Shown here one piece after another: positions 62,901-64,000 of a DNA stretch of 64,000 bases; the first letter of the stretch is position 1, and every line of letters starts with the position of its first letter. The translations under genes were made by a program, and so were the position numbers. The notes under the pieces are model-generated. The model saw only the letters and a list, made by a program, of their open reading frames with translations, did no database searches and was not told where the DNA came from. This DNA comes from Streptomyces sp. NBC_01498 (GTDB lineage Bacteria; Actinomycetota; Actinomycetes; Streptomycetales; Streptomycetaceae), in the NCBI RefSeq assembly GCF_036327775.1, contig NZ_CP109598.1, forward strand, positions 7,173,501-7,237,500. The letters run 5' to 3'.

Positions 62901-62966
62901 ATTTTCGCCCGCGCTCGGTCGATCCGGTGTTCGGCGGCGAATACTGAGACTGGAGCGAGAATCTGA

Positions 62967-63050
62967 GTTTCACGGGGCCGCCTCTGCCAGGCTTGGGCCA
63001 CCCCCGCACGTGGTGCGGGGAGAGGGATTCGAACCCCCAACTGACACCCC
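62967..63050 (-). tRNA. Permuted tRNA-like gene A (3' half before 5' half)
   Basis: Minus strand, in order: anticodon-stem 3' strand GGGGT (63050-63046), variable GTCAGTT, T arm GGGGG-TTCGAAT-CCCTC, acceptor 3' strand TCCCCGC (63021-63015), A and an encoded CCA (63013-63011), linker CGT, then acceptor 5' strand GCGGGGG (63007-63001), TG, D arm GCC...GGC, G, anticodon-stem 5' strand GCCCC (62978-62974) and loop GTGAAAC, giving anticodon GAA. Acceptor and anticodon stems pair 7/7 and 5/5 with one wobble each. The D loop is long (13) and the variable loop has 7 bases. It is not similar to the host tRNA-Phe type. Confidence 0.65.
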
Positions 63051-63092
63051 TCATCAGCTTCAACATCAGTTTCAGCTTGCGCTCATCGCGCA

Positions 63093-63113
63093 CCCTCCGC
63101 TCGCGACGGAGGG
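63093..63113 (-). terminator. Hairpin between coding gene and permuted tRNAs
   Basis: CCCTCCG (63093-63099) and CGGAGGG (63107-63113) form a perfect 7-bp stem with a 7-base loop, 13 bp after the stop of the upstream gene. It may be a terminator, an attenuator or an RNA-processing signal separating the mRNA from the tRNA-like part. Confidence 0.5.
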
Positions 63114-63125
63114 CGTATGTGGGGG

Positions 63126-63857
63126 CTACCGGAAGAGGTAGCCGAATACCGCGTCGCCGACCCGCTGGTCGGTGACCTCGGTGTTGTTCGCTTCCTCGCG
63201 GGCGAACTTGACGGACTGCTGGAGCTTCTCGACGCGGTCGAGGAGCTCGTTGACCCGCCGGGCGGGCAGCGCGCCGGAGAACTTCACCGTGGTCCAGTAA
63301 CCGACCGGGACGTCCTCGTAGTACACCTCGACCTGCGCCGGGTGCTTCTCCGTGGCCTCGGCCTTCACGTGATTGCGCGGAACCTTCTTCGTGCGGATGG
63401 TCCGCACCGGGTCCGTCTTCCACGAGTCGGTCGAGGGATCCAGGTTCCACGACTCGGAGGCGTCGAGCACCGGCAGCTTGCGCACGAAGGTGTGCAGGTC
63501 CGTGAGTTGCTTCTCCAGGAACAACAGGTACGGCACGGGCACCTGGGTCAACAGCACCGTACCGTCGACCACCACGTCCGCGACCGCGGACCGGTTCGCC
63601 CAGTCCTTCGTCGCAGTCACGTCGAAGAGCCGCGTCAGTGTCCCGGCGGTCGCCCGCAGAGCGTCCTCGGCCTTGATCTGCACCCGCGTGGACTCGGGCG
63701 GCAGCTGCTCACCCTCCTCGTCCTTGGGCTGGTAGGTCCGGGAGATGCCGGCCAGCAGGGCGGGCTTCTGCACGTCCTGGTGAGCCTGGGTAAGCTCCTG
63801 GAGGGCCTTGGACTTGACGCCCTTTTCGACAGCGATGATCTGATTCAGCTTCGGCAC
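63126..63857 (-). CDS. Conserved actinobacterial protein of unknown function (DUF7873-like)
   Basis: 243 residues starting with GTG (PKLNQIIAVEKGVKSKALQE), soluble, rich in charged residues. Conserved-looking blocks include QKPALLAGISRTYQPKDEEG, DVTATKDWANRSAVADVVVD, LLFLEKQLTDLHTFVRKLPV and VKFSGALPARRVNELLDRVE. I recall this as a conserved protein of actinobacteria and some of their phages, possibly DUF7873; no function is known to me. The two permuted tRNA-like genes follow on the same strand within 300 bp, which makes a shared function an attractive inference. Confidence 0.7.
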   Translation of the reverse strand: MPKLNQIIAVEKGVKSKALQELTQAHQDVQKPALLAGISRTYQPKDEEGEQLPPESTRVQIKAEDALRATAGTLTRLFDVTATKDWANRSAVADVVVDGTVLLTQVPVPYLLFLEKQLTDLHTFVRKLPVLDASESWNLDPSTDSWKTDPVRTIRTKKVPRNHVKAEATEKHPAQVEVYYEDVPVGYWTTVKFSGALPARRVNELLDRVEKLQQSVKFAREEANNTEVTDQRVGDAVFGYLFR

Positions 63858-63860
63858 ACG

Positions 63861-64000
63861 GCGAACCTAACAACCCTGCGTCGCACGCACATCCGATTAA
63901 ACGCGAACGGTCGCCGACCCGCAGGCGGCCGCCCCTCCGGCGACCCGTGCGGCGCATCGCAAGACGGAGGGTCACGGCTCCTGCCGGACGTACCTCGGTG
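63861..64000. other. Right window edge
   Basis: About 140 bp upstream of the unknown-function gene. It should contain that gene's promoter (the TTTAATCGGATG region near 63887-63900 on the minus strand is AT-rich). No other feature is seen. Confidence 0.35.

Noticed and set aside
62824..63050. Ordinary tandem tRNA genes or tmRNA
   Set aside because: Read in normal order, the 5' half of A and the 3' half of B are ~150 bases apart and their acceptor strands do not pair, and no proper 5' half lies before A or 3' half after B. tmRNA landmarks are absent.
62966..63057. Hammerhead ribozyme core (CTGATGA ... GAAAC) around permuted tRNA A
   Set aside because: The strings are present, but two extra bases (GT) separate the GGGG/CCCC stem from GAAAC and no stem I/III or cleavage triplet could be placed.

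Overview
The window is high-GC (about 70 percent or more), third-position G/C-rich actinobacterial DNA with frequent GTG starts, closely packed genes, several SpoIIE-type phosphatases, WYL, MarR, PadR and SARP-type regulators, an HGxxPAAW-like membrane protein and DUF5707. This points to a Streptomyces (or close relative) chromosome, probably outside the most conserved core because one-gene functions, regulator/enzyme divergent pairs and broken genes are common. All calls come from reading the sequence; no database search was run.

Layout. 1-7.6 kb: transporters (AI-2E type, DMT, DHA2-type MFS), a secreted neutral ceramidase, a TTC38-like protein and a small secreted chaplin-like protein. 7.9-14 kb: two multidomain sensor/PP2C proteins, one with an eroded phosphatase site fused to an anti-sigma-type kinase, and a LuxR regulator. 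14.2-22.8 kb: a small HTH/P-loop pair, TetR/NAD(P)-binding and MarR modules, a haloperoxidase-like hydrolase, a third SpoIIE phosphatase followed by a K+ channel, and DUF5707. 22.8-33 kb: NIPSNAP/WYL, a VOC protein behind two short tandem-repeat arrays, P450, a divergent pair with a DNA-damage-type promoter element, an MDR reductase/XRE pair, DUF4331 and a PadR/NTF2-like pair around a perfect 36-bp palindrome. 33.2-38.6 kb: an amine or amino-acid catabolic set (APC permease, aldehyde dehydrogenase, DadA/PuuB-type oxidase, Lrp regulator). 39.2-43.8 kb: a four-gene overlapping operon (alpha/beta hydrolase, acyltransferase, histidine kinase, response regulator). 44-49 kb: a scarred region with an internally inverted oxidoreductase remnant, a SARP regulator divergent from a dehalogenase-like hydrolase, a strong repeat/hairpin and a frameshifted remnant.

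50-60.3 kb holds two tandem copies of a conflict-type system: each has a small trypsin-co-occurring (Trypco1-like) protein translationally coupled to a very large trypsin-nSTAND NTPase-transmembrane-beta-propeller protein, and a tiny secreted peptide gene lies just upstream on the other strand. 60.3-61.4 kb is a graveyard of VOC, ankyrin and IS5-type transposase fragments, followed by a lower-GC LysE-type exporter.

The right end (62.7-63.9 kb, minus strand) is the most unusual part. Downstream of a conserved gene of unknown function lie two tRNA-like genes whose 3' halves precede their 5' halves. In both, the acceptor, T and anticodon helices form only if the halves are read in permuted order. 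They sit between two hairpins and look like one transcription unit.
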